NCBI RefSeq assembly: GCF_024623785.1
Contig: NZ_JANKBZ010000021.1
Location: 62,001 to 126,000, forward strand
Direction: 5' to 3'
Length of the DNA stretch: 64,000 bases
Source: Archangium lipolyticum
GTDB lineage: Bacteria; Myxococcota; Myxococcia; Myxococcales; Myxococcaceae
The notes beneath the pieces are model-generated. The model had not been told where the DNA came from, made no database searches, and saw only the letters and a program-made list of their open reading frames with translations. Below, one piece after another: positions 57,312-64,000 of the stretch (the first letter of the stretch is position 1; every line of letters starts with the position of its first letter). Both the position numbers and the translations under genes were made by a program.

Positions 57312-57809
57312 ATGGATGGGCAGGTTCAGCGGCGCATTCTGGTGGTGGATGATGACCCGACCATCCTGAATGTCTGGCGCAGGGTGTTGGGGCCGAAATG
57401 GCGCCGTCCCGCGCTGGACAACCTGGAGAAGAAGCTCTTCGGCGCCACCCCACCCGCCGCGCCTCCGGAAGTGGCCTTCACCATCGACACCGCCTCTCAG
57501 GGGATGGAGGGGTTCCAGAAGGTCGTCAGCGCCCTGGCGGAGGGGCGTCCCTACAACTTCGCCCTCGTCGACATGCGGATGCCGCCCGGCTGGGATGGGC
57601 TGGAGACCATCCTGCGCATGCTGGAGAAGGATCCCCAGTTGGAGGTGGCCATCTGCAGCGCCTTCTCGGACATCTCCCGGGAGGAAGTGGTCAAGCGCGT
57701 GGGCCGGGCCGATCTGCAGTGGCTCAAGAAGCCCTTCGAGCTCGAGGTCGCCCGGGATCTGGCCTGGAAGTTGAGTGAGCAGGGCGTCCATCGACGCCAG
57801 TCCCGCTAG
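57312..57809 (+). CDS. Orphan response-regulator receiver protein with insert
   Basis: 165 residues; ATG with GGAGG ten bases upstream, so the frame open further upstream is not used. Receiver motifs: VVDDDPTI, the phospho-Asp in LVDMRMPPGWDG (~residue 87), CSAFSD, KKPFE. Between the first helix and second strand there is an insert of ~30 residues (PKWRRPALDNLEKKLFGAT), which moves the phospho-Asp well beyond its usual position near 54. No output domain and no kinase nearby. In myxobacteria, receivers with this sort of insert are often fused to histidine kinases (recalled), so this may be a diffusible partner. Confidence 0.83.
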   Translation: MDGQVQRRILVVDDDPTILNVWRRVLGPKWRRPALDNLEKKLFGATPPAAPPEVAFTIDTASQGMEGFQKVVSALAEGRPYNFALVDMRMPPGWDGLETILRMLEKDPQLEVAICSAFSDISREEVVKRVGRADLQWLKKPFELEVARDLAWKLSEQGVHRRQSR

Positions 57810-57819
57810 AGACTGGCAG

Positions 57820-57847
57820 GGGAGGGGCCCATGACGAGCCCCCTCCC
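57820..57847. terminator. Hairpin between convergent receiver and ybaK genes
   Basis: GGGAGGGG (57820-57827) pairs with CCCCTCCC (57840-57847), 11 bases after the receiver stop and 20 before the ybaK stop. Both transcripts could use it. Confidence 0.6.
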
Positions 57848-57867
57848 GAGGGGTGTGACGCCGTGGG

Positions 57868-58344
57868 CTACGCCTTGTCGCGGGAGATGGGCCCGAGCTT
57901 GCCCTTCGTGACGCGCAGGTAGTCCGCGGGAGTCAGGAGGATCTGCGTGCCCCGCACGCCCGCGGACACGGAGATGACGTCGAACAGCTCGAGCGTCTCG
58001 TCCACGAACACGGGGTATTCCTTCTTGCCGCCAATGGCCGTGACGCCGCCGCGGATGTAGCCCGTGAGCGGCTGGAGCTCCTTGAGCGGCACCGTGTCCA
58101 CCTTCCGGTCCCCGCTCAGCCGCGCCAGCGCCTTGAGATCCAGCTCGCCGTTGCCCGGCACCACGGCGAGGAGCACGCCGGTCCGGTCCCCCCGGGCCAC
58201 GAGCGTCTTGAACACCTGCTCCGGAGGCATTCCGACCTTGGCGGCCACCGTCTCGGCGGAGAGGTCCTCCGGGTCCACGTCGTACTCGCGCAGCTCGTAG
58301 CGGACGCCGAGCGAGTCCAGCAGCCGTGCCGCGTTCGTCTTCAT
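57868..58344 (-). CDS. ybaK: Cys-tRNA(Pro)/Cys-tRNA(Cys)-type deacylase YbaK
   Basis: 158 residues, full length for the YbaK/EbsC subfamily. Family features: [50 protein letters not shown] (Lys in the active site), [47 protein letters not shown]. Hydrolyses mischarged Cys-tRNA(Pro). Start [11 protein letters not shown]. Follows purK at four bases, so it is probably part of the pur unit. Confidence 0.92.
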   Translation of the reverse strand: MKTNAARLLDSLGVRYELREYDVDPEDLSAETVAAKVGMPPEQVFKTLVARGDRTGVLLAVVPGNGELDLKALARLSGDRKVDTVPLKELQPLTGYIRGGVTAIGGKKEYPVFVDETLELFDVISVSAGVRGTQILLTPADYLRVTKGKLGPISRDKA

Positions 58345-58348
58345 GGCT

Positions 58349-59491
58349 TCACGCTCCCAGGGCCTGGCGGGCGGCCTTGATGCGGGCCAGCGCCTCTTCG
58401 GGCGTGGTGCCCACGGCGGACAGGTGGCCCATCTTCCGGCCCTTGCGCGCCTCGCGCTTGCCATACAGGTGCAGCCGGACGCCCGGCATGGCCAGCACGG
58501 ACTCGAACTTCGGCCCGCCCTCGCGCAGCCACAGGTCGCCCAGCAGGTTGACGATGGCCGCGTGCCGCACCACCTCCACCGAGCCCAGCGGCAGGTTGCA
58601 CACCGCGCGCACCGCCTGTTCGAACTGGCTGGTGAGGCACGCCACCTCGGTGGCGTGGAAGCTGTTGTGCGGGCGCGGCGCCAGCTCGTTCACCAGCAGC
58701 CGTCCGTCCTTCAGGAGGAACATCTCCACCACCAGCAGGCCCTCGACCTCGAGCGCCGTGGCCATGGCGCGGGCGATCTCCGTCGCCTGGGTGGCCACCT
58801 GGGGCGGCACCTGTCCCGGCAGCAGGGACCAGTCGAGGATCCGCTCCTCGTGGTGGTTGTAGGCCGGCGGGTACACCGCGACTTCTCCCCGGGGGGAGCG
58901 CGCCACCAGCACGGACAGCTCGGCCTGCAGGTCCAGCGCGGCCTCCACCACCACGGGGCTCTGGCCCAACTCTCGCCAGGCCTCGGGGGCCTCGGAAGCG
59001 GCCTTCACCAGGTACTGGCCCCGGCCGTCATAGCCGCCCTCGCAGGACTTCACGAAGCAGCGCCCGCCCAGCTCCGTCGCCGCCGTGGCGAGGGACTCCT
59101 GCTGGTCCGCCTGCTTCCACGGTCCCTGGGGGAAGCCGTGCTTCGCGAGCCAGGCCCGCTGCCGGCCACGGTTCTGCACCACCTCGAGGACGTGGGGGCC
59201 GGGCCGCAGCGGTGCGTGCTGTGCGGCGGCGCGCAGGGTGGTGAGGGGGATCTTCTCGATCTCCAGCGTCACCACGTCGCACGCGCGCGCGAGCCGGGTG
59301 GCCTCCTCCGCGCTGCCGAAGTCGGCCGTGTAGCACTGGTCCACCACGAAGCGGGCGGAGCACGCGGGGTCGGGATCCAACGCCTGCACCTGGTAGCCGA
59401 GCGTGCGCGCGGCCAGGGCCATCATCCGGCCCAGCTGCCCACCGCCGAGGATGCCGATCGTTCCACCGGGCAGGACGATCTTCGTGTTCAT
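58349..59491 (-). CDS. purK: 5-(carboxyamino)imidazole ribonucleotide synthase
   Basis: 380 residues. ATP-grasp enzyme of purine synthesis converting AIR, ATP and bicarbonate to N5-CAIR. Signature N-terminal [20 protein letters not shown]-grasp lid and metal sites ([63 protein letters not shown]). The ATG overlaps the purE stop by four bases (ATGA). Confidence 0.95.
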   Translation of the reverse strand: MNTKIVLPGGTIGILGGGQLGRMMALAARTLGYQVQALDPDPACSARFVVDQCYTADFGSAEEATRLARACDVVTLEIEKIPLTTLRAAAQHAPLRPGPHVLEVVQNRGRQRAWLAKHGFPQGPWKQADQQESLATAATELGGRCFVKSCEGGYDGRGQYLVKAASEAPEAWRELGQSPVVVEAALDLQAELSVLVARSPRGEVAVYPPAYNHHEERILDWSLLPGQVPPQVATQATEIARAMATALEVEGLLVVEMFLLKDGRLLVNELAPRPHNSFHATEVACLTSQFEQAVRAVCNLPLGSVEVVRHAAIVNLLGDLWLREGGPKFESVLAMPGVRLHLYGKREARKGRKMGHLSAVGTTPEEALARIKAARQALGA

Positions 59492-59982
59492 GCGAGCTCC
59501 CGATCCCGGAGCACCTCGTCGGTGCGGGCCTGACGCCAGGCGCCCAGCCTGGGGCGCAGCTCCGGGTATTTGAGGGACAGGATGGAGGCGGCGTACAGCG
59601 CGGCGTTGATGGCCCCCGGCTTGCCGATGGCCATGGTGCCCACCGGGACGCCCTTGGGCATTTGGACGATGGACATCAGCGCGTCGAAGCCGTTGAGCAC
59701 CGTGGCGGGGATGGGCACGCCGAGCACCGGCAGCAGCGTCTTGCTGGCCACCATGCCGGGCAGGTGGGCCGCGCCCCCCGCCGCCGCGATGATGACGGAC
59801 AGCCCGCGCGACTCGGCCGTCTCCGCGTACTGCATCATCCAGTCCGGTGTGCGATGGGCCGACACCACCCGCACCTCGTGCGGGATGCCCAGCTCCTTCA
59901 GCACGTCGATGCCAGGGCGCAGGTGCTCCAGGTCACTCTTGCCGCCCATGATGACGCCCACCCAGGGTGTTTCCGCGCTCAA
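59488..59982 (-). CDS. purE: N5-carboxyaminoimidazole ribonucleotide mutase
   Basis: 164 residues. TTG start at 59980-59982 with GGAGG seven bases upstream, giving [17 protein letters not shown]. Class I PurE motifs: [19 protein letters not shown] (catalytic His), [28 protein letters not shown]. Converts N5-CAIR to CAIR, the product of the next gene's enzyme. Operon purE-purK-ybaK. Confidence 0.95.
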   Translation of the reverse strand: MSAETPWVGVIMGGKSDLEHLRPGIDVLKELGIPHEVRVVSAHRTPDWMMQYAETAESRGLSVIIAAAGGAAHLPGMVASKTLLPVLGVPIPATVLNGFDALMSIVQMPKGVPVGTMAIGKPGAINAALYAASILSLKYPELRPRLGAWRQARTDEVLRDRELA

Positions 59983-60001
59983 GCTCTCGCCTCCAGTACG
60001 C

Positions 60002-60022
60002 CCTCCTGGTGAGGCCAGGAGG
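60002..60022 (-). promoter_or_regulatory. Hairpin in the purE leader
   Basis: CCTCCTGG-TGAGG-CCAGGAGG, a perfect 8-bp stem with a 5-base loop, about 20 bases before the purE start. Its arms carry the GGAGG-like sequence, so it could mask or mimic a ribosome site. No PurR box or known riboswitch fold is recognisable. Confidence 0.35.
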
Positions 60023-60093
60023 AGCGGAGAACGCGGAGATAGGGTGGGGGGATTCCGCCGGTCAACCGGAAGCTGACGGGGGCGGGCGGAATT

Positions 60094-61494
60094 TCAGTAG
60101 GTGGAGCCGATCTTCCCGAAGCTCTTCATGGCCCGGGCCTTCGTGCGCTTCACCGCCGAGCCCACCGACTCGCTGTCGGACGCCTGCTCGTAGTCCTGGA
60201 GGACCGCCTGCTGCTCGGCCAGGTCCGCCGCCACGGCCGAGGGGCTGGCCACCGTGCCCGCCTTCTCGAAGAGCGCCTGGTTCTGCATCACGTAGCCCTT
60301 GGCCTCCTCCCTGCGTCCGTCGCGGAGGGCCTCGGCCGCCAGCTTCAGGTTCTTCGCGCTCAGCGCGCGCGTGGCGTACACCGTGGCGTCCTTGTCCTGC
60401 CGCGCCAGCACCTCCTCGTGCCGCTCCGTCACCATCGCCGACAGGCTCGCCGCGCTCTCCACCCCGGTGTCCTTCAGCAGGTCCTTGTACGCCAGCTTCA
60501 GCCCCGCCACGTCCACCGCGCTCCCCGGACGGGTGCCCTCCACCGTGAGCCGCGCCACCACGCGCTCCACCTGTCCCGAGGAGAAGTCCGGCAGCGGCAC
60601 CCGCACCGTGCGCCCCGTCTGGTGCGCGCGGTAGCCCAGCACCTCGCCCAGCCTCACCCCAGCGGGCAGCTCGAAGGACAGCTCCACGCCGCGCGCCACG
60701 CTGGTGGCCGCCTGCCGCAGGTCCCTCTGGAAGAGCGTGGCCAGCTGCCCCGCGTCCTCCAGGAAGCCGTACGCCCCGGCCCCGTACTCGGCGAAGCCCT
60801 GCATCAGGTCCTCGTTGAAGTCCGTGCCCACGCCGATGGCGCTCACGGTGATGCCCTCGGCGCGGATGCCCTTCACCACCTCGGTGAGGCCCGCGTCGTC
60901 GGTGATGCCCTCGGTGGGCTGGCCGTCGCTCAGCAGGATGATGCGGTTGACGGTGTAGTCGCCCCGGGAGGCCGCCACGTGCGAGCGGCCCGTGTGCAGC
61001 CCCGCGCCGATGTTGGTGCCGCCGTCATCCCAGATGCCCTCCACGAACTGGAGCATCCGCTCCTGGTTGGCGGGCGTGGCCGGCAGGCTCGGCAGGCTCT
61101 TCACGTCCGAGCCGTAGTGCACGATGGCCAGCCGGTCCTCGGGTCCCAGCAACCCCACGAGGTGGCGCGCGGCCTGCTTCGCCTGCTGCAGCTTGTAGCC
61201 GCTCATGGAGCCCGAGCGGTCGATGACCACCGCCAGGTTCACCGGGGTGCGCCTGGCGCCCGGCACCTCCACGCCGGTGATGTCCACCGTGACGAAGAGG
61301 TCCGAGCTTCCCGGGGTGATGTAGGGGTGGGACAGCCGGCTCGTCATCATCAACGAGCCGTTGCTGGCGGCCGCCGGCCTGGGTGGAGGCACGGGAGAGG
61401 CACCGTGCGGCGGTGCCACATGGGGCAGGCCCAGCACCAGGGCGGTGAGGGCGAGTCCGGCGGCCAGGGAGACGAAGGCGACCGTCTTGTTCAT
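60094..61494 (-). CDS. Exported von Willebrand A-domain protein
   Basis: 466 residues. N-terminal membrane segment/signal (KTVAFVSLAAGLALTALVLG). VWA domain ~88-265: MIDAS motif DRSGS at 92-96 (VIDRSGSMSGYKLQQ), the second site Thr in DDGGTNIGAGL, and third element LLSDGQPTEGI. A C-terminal beta-sandwich (RGVELSFELPAGVRLGEVLG, TVRVPLPDFSSGQVERVVARL) then helices resembling inter-alpha-inhibitor-like VWA proteins. Metal-dependent adhesion is expected; ligand unknown. It is not CglB (different length and place). Confidence 0.82.
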   Translation of the reverse strand: MNKTVAFVSLAAGLALTALVLGLPHVAPPHGASPVPPPRPAAASNGSLMMTSRLSHPYITPGSSDLFVTVDITGVEVPGARRTPVNLAVVIDRSGSMSGYKLQQAKQAARHLVGLLGPEDRLAIVHYGSDVKSLPSLPATPANQERMLQFVEGIWDDGGTNIGAGLHTGRSHVAASRGDYTVNRIILLSDGQPTEGITDDAGLTEVVKGIRAEGITVSAIGVGTDFNEDLMQGFAEYGAGAYGFLEDAGQLATLFQRDLRQAATSVARGVELSFELPAGVRLGEVLGYRAHQTGRTVRVPLPDFSSGQVERVVARLTVEGTRPGSAVDVAGLKLAYKDLLKDTGVESAASLSAMVTERHEEVLARQDKDATVYATRALSAKNLKLAAEALRDGRREEAKGYVMQNQALFEKAGTVASPSAVAADLAEQQAVLQDYEQASDSESVGSAVKRTKARAMKSFGKIGSTY

Positions 61495-61575
61495 GACAGA
61501 GGGCTCCTTGCGGCGAGGGCCCCGCTGTCCACGTCCGGCGCGCGAAAAAGTTCTACGCCGCGCGCGCGGAAGGCG

Positions 61576-62082
61576 TCAGTTGGTCGCGGACTCGACGGCG
61601 CCGGCGCAGAAGTAGGGCGAGTTGTTGTCGCCGAACGTGTTGCGGTAGGCGACCGGGTCGTTCACGCGCATGTCGGTCATCGCCTCCTCATCCAGCAGCA
61701 GGGCGCGGCAGACCATGCGATCCTTCACGCTCGCCTCCGCGTCCGAGGCATTGACCACGCAGTCGTTCTGGGTGGCGTCCACCTGGCACGACTTGCTGCA
61801 GTAGCCCCGGGCCAGGCCGTCGGCCTCGGGGGGCTCCGAGTAGCTGGTGTCCCGCACGCAGACGAGATCCTCACACTCCGTCATGCCGAAGGAGATGAAG
61901 TCCTGGCCCGGCTTCAGCTCGGTATACTGGATGGGCCGGGTCTTGCCGCGCTCGGGCTCTGCCGCCATCTCCTCGGCGGTGGCCTTGCGCACCAGCGTAC
62001 ACCGCTTCCCGATATCGGACCTGATCTCGCACCCGCCACACAGCAGGGTCGCAGCCATCAGAAGAGCCAGACGCGCAGACAT
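61576..62082 (-). CDS. Cys-rich exported lipoprotein (candidate GltK-type)
   Basis: 168 residues from MSARLALLMAATLLCGGC; GAGGTG is seven bases upstream of this ATG, better than two longer in-frame starts. The lipobox CGGC is nonstandard at -3. The mature part has nine Cys (KRCTLVRK, TECEDLVCVRD, GYCSKSCQVDATQNDCVV, MVCRALL, YFCAG), probably disulphide-linked. The next genes are divergent paralogous outer-membrane barrels. In Myxococcus xanthus a lipoprotein gene (gltK) lies beside gltB and gltA; whether this is its counterpart rests on memory of synteny. Confidence 0.6.
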   Translation of the reverse strand: MSARLALLMAATLLCGGCEIRSDIGKRCTLVRKATAEEMAAEPERGKTRPIQYTELKPGQDFISFGMTECEDLVCVRDTSYSEPPEADGLARGYCSKSCQVDATQNDCVVNASDAEASVKDRMVCRALLLDEEAMTDMRVNDPVAYRNTFGDNNSPYFCAGAVESATN

Positions 62083-62378
62083 CGACGTGCACCTCATGAA
62101 ACGCATGTGGGCGCCCACCGTAACACAGTGCCCCTCCATTCCAACCTGCACCTTGGTCGCACGGATGCCCGCTCTGCGAGTGCCTCGGGTACCCTCTCTG
62201 CAAGAATACCGAGTGGATACACAAAAGGGCCCGGGAGACCCACTCCCGCGCATACGGAGGAAGCAGGCGAGCTTTGATCGGTTGATGGGTTGCGAGCGGG
62301 ACAGATAGGATGCACAGCGCCTCAGCCTCCGATACGAACGCATCGGTGTGCGGACGCCCAACCACGGAGCTTCCGGAA

Positions 62379-63206
62379 GTGAAACGCCTCCAGGCCATTC
62401 TGCTCGCGCTGTGCCTCGCGCCAGTGTCGGCACTTGCCCAGAACCAGCAAGACCCGGGGCTCGGACTCGATCTGAGCGGTGATCCCAACAAGCCGCAGGA
62501 AGAGACCGAGACGAACGCGGAGACGCCCGCGGAGGAGCCGCCCCCGCTGCCCTCCACGGTCGCGGAGACGCCCCCCGACGAACCCCTCTCTCCGGCCGAG
62601 CGCGACGTCACGCTCGATGACCGTGTGAAGAGCGTCCAGCGCAAGGTGTACCTCAAGAAGAACCGCTTCGAGCTGGCACCCTTCATCACCCTGTCGGTGA
62701 ACGATCCGTACTACACGAAGGTGGGCGCCGCGGTGCGTGGGGCGTACTACCTGGCGGACACGCTGGCCCTGGCCGGGCGCGTCTCCGTGATGCAGGTGCT
62801 GCCCGAGGACGATGTGCGCATCGCCAAGAGCACCTTCGGCAGCCGCATCTTCTACTCGGTGCCCCAGTGGTCGGCCATGGGTGACGTGGAGTGGAGCCCG
62901 CTCTACGGCAAGGTGGCCTTCCTCAACTCCATCCTCCACTTCGATGCCTACCTGCTCGGTGGCATGGGCGTGGTGAACACCAAGGTGTCCAAGGCCCGTG
63001 GTGGCCCCAGCCTCGCCGCGGACCTCGGTCTGGGCCTGCGCTTCGTGGCCCGTGACTACCTCGCGGTGAACGTGGCGGTCATCAACACGTCCTACGTGGA
63101 TCAGCCCCTCAACAGCAGCAAGGGCGCCACCCAGAACATCATGACCCTCAACGCCGGTATCTCCGTCTTCTTCCCGCTGAAGTCGACCGGTCGGGAGTCC
63201 GAATGA
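62379..63206 (+). CDS. Outer-membrane beta-barrel protein (GltB-type candidate)
   Basis: 275 residues from a GTG start with a signal peptide, MKRLQAILLALCLAPVSALAQ; the ATG 23 codons upstream lacks one. Acidic Pro-rich linker (~25-75), then an 8-strand-type small barrel: KKNRFELAPFITLSVNDPYYTKVG, GAAVRGAYYLADTLALAGRVSVM, WSAMGDVEWSPLYGKVAFLNSILHFDAYLL, LAADLGLGLRFVARDYLAVNVAV, ending in FF-x-L. Same fold and signal peptide as its downstream paralogue, whose ATG overlaps its stop (ATGA). Small paired barrels at a gliding-motility locus (gltB/gltA) are known in M. xanthus. Confidence 0.75.
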   Translation: MKRLQAILLALCLAPVSALAQNQQDPGLGLDLSGDPNKPQEETETNAETPAEEPPPLPSTVAETPPDEPLSPAERDVTLDDRVKSVQRKVYLKKNRFELAPFITLSVNDPYYTKVGAAVRGAYYLADTLALAGRVSVMQVLPEDDVRIAKSTFGSRIFYSVPQWSAMGDVEWSPLYGKVAFLNSILHFDAYLLGGMGVVNTKVSKARGGPSLAADLGLGLRFVARDYLAVNVAVINTSYVDQPLNSSKGATQNIMTLNAGISVFFPLKSTGRESE

Positions 63207-64000
63207 AGACCGCCGCCCGTCGTCTGTTGCTCGCGCTCTGTCTGGCGCCCGTGTCCGCCCTGGCCCAGGAGGCGGCGCCCGCGCCCGCGGCTCCCGCCGC
63301 TCCCGCTCCCGCCGCGAAGCCGGCACCCTCCGCCTCCTCCGGCTCCTCCGAGCAGGAGGCCGGTGACGTGTCCGAGGTGGACAAGGATCGCCTCGGGCCC
63401 CTGCGCGATCGTGTCTCGCCCGTCTCCGGCCACCTGTTCCTCAAGAAGGGCCGCCTCGAGCTCAGCCCCTCGGCCACCCTGTCCGTCAAGGATGCCTTCT
63501 TCACCAAGTACATCCTGGGCGGCGTGCTGACCTACCACCCCACGGAGACGCTGGGGCTCAGCCTGCGCGCCGGCTATGCCATCCCCACGGTGGCGGGAGC
63601 CGCGCAGATCTGCACCTTCTCCGATGAGGGTGGCACTGCCACCCGGGGTTGCCGCAAGCCCGCCTTCGCCGATCTCAATGGCTCCGCGCCCGGGCAGCTC
63701 ACCCTGACGGGCGGGCTCGACGTGCAGTGGGCTCCCATCTACGGGAAGATCTCCCTGCTGGCCGAGCAGTTCGTCCACTTCGACCTGTACGGCATCGCCG
63801 GCGCCTCCGCGGTGCAGTACATCGGGCCCACCAAGACGGCGGAGTTCACCGCTGGCGGTAACGTCGGCGTGGGCATGCGCTTCTTCCTCAACCGCTGGAT
63901 GACGCTGCGCACCGAGTTCCGCGACCTCATCTACGTCGAGAAGGCCCGCAACCCGTCCACCACGTTGCGCAACCAGCTCCTGTTCGAGCTGGGTCTCTCC
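63203..64000 (+). CDS. Outer-membrane beta-barrel protein, paralogue (GltA-type candidate), truncated by window
   Basis: 266 codons inside the window with no stop. Signal peptide MKTAARRLLLALCLAPVSALA shares its last ten residues with the preceding gene. Ala/Pro-rich linker, then barrel strands parallel to the upstream gene: KKGRLELSPSATLSVKDAFFTKYILG, VTLSLRAGYAIPTVAG-type strand, DVQWAPIYGKISLLAEQFVHFDLYGIAG, GNVGVGMRFFLNRWMTLRTEFRDLIYV. One Cys pair in a loop (AQICTFSDEGGTATRGCR). Tandem duplication within one coupled unit. Confidence 0.75.
   Translation, partial: MKTAARRLLLALCLAPVSALAQEAAPAPAAPAAPAPAAKPAPSASSGSSEQEAGDVSEVDKDRLGPLRDRVSPVSGHLFLKKGRLELSPSATLSVKDAFFTKYILGGVLTYHPTETLGLSLRAGYAIPTVAGAAQICTFSDEGGTATRGCRKPAFADLNGSAPGQLTLTGGLDVQWAPIYGKISLLAEQFVHFDLYGIAGASAVQYIGPTKTAEFTAGGNVGVGMRFFLNRWMTLRTEFRDLIYVEKARNPSTTLRNQLLFELGLS

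Noticed and set aside
60094-61494. CglB adhesin of gliding motility
   Set aside because: It has a VWA domain, but signal and length differ from CglB as I recall it, and no lipobox is present.

Overview
The window is high-GC DNA with strongly GC-biased third codon positions. It carries enhancer-binding proteins, FHA, PEGA and PilZ proteins, many lipoproteins, a complete type II secretion operon, an MbnP/MbnH pair and paired small outer-membrane barrel proteins. This mix points to a myxobacterium (order Myxococcales, Cystobacterineae-like: Archangium, Cystobacter, Stigmatella or Myxococcus relatives). It looks like ordinary chromosome. I saw no rRNA, tRNA, insertion sequence, prophage or CRISPR array.

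Layout. 1-11 kb, minus strand: 5' part of rho with low-complexity inserts, a barrel-fused SppA protease, two PEGA lipid/periplasmic-type proteins, then parE-parC. 11-21 kb, mixed strands: an exported protein, an MBL-fold hydrolase, an M50-like membrane protease, an S46 dipeptidyl-peptidase with a DPP11-type specificity residue, an ECF sigma factor, a double-FHA sigma-54 activator, and two weakly characterised genes. 21-35.5 kb, minus strand: type II secretion operon gspC-D-E-F-(small ORF)-G-(GspG-like)-H-I-J-K-L-M-N, with most genes overlapping or only a few bases apart. A textbook -24/-12 promoter lies in front of gspC, and the gene immediately upstream encodes an NtrC-type sigma-54 activator, itself preceded by a ParB-like gene. 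38-40.5 kb: a lone mersacidin-like lanthipeptide precursor converging on an mbnP-mbnH copper-protein operon. 40.7-44.7 kb, plus strand: FHA/TPR, TPR/cNMP-fold and NTF2-like genes. 44.7-57 kb: a TPR protein, homoserine kinase, a membrane gluzincin protease, PilZ and DUF192 genes, a collagen-like PhoX lipoprotein, a diheme protein and a 5'-nucleotidase. 57-64 kb: an orphan receiver, ybaK-purK-purE, a VWA protein, a Cys-rich lipoprotein, and two paralogous outer-membrane barrels that may be the gliding-motility genes gltB/gltA.

How it fits together. The secretion operon, its sigma-54 promoter and the adjacent activator form one unit for regulated export of hydrolases. The window also encodes likely exported enzymes (S46 peptidase, PhoX-like and 5'-nucleotidase phosphatases), although nothing in sequence ties them to this secreton. 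Points I would look at first: the orphan lanthipeptide precursor; a GspG-like protein without a prepilin cleavage motif and a 49-codon membrane ORF embedded in the secretion operon; the sigma-54 promoter; and the barrel-SppA fusion. Starts were chosen by signal peptide, Shine-Dalgarno and overlap. Several start at GTG or TTG.
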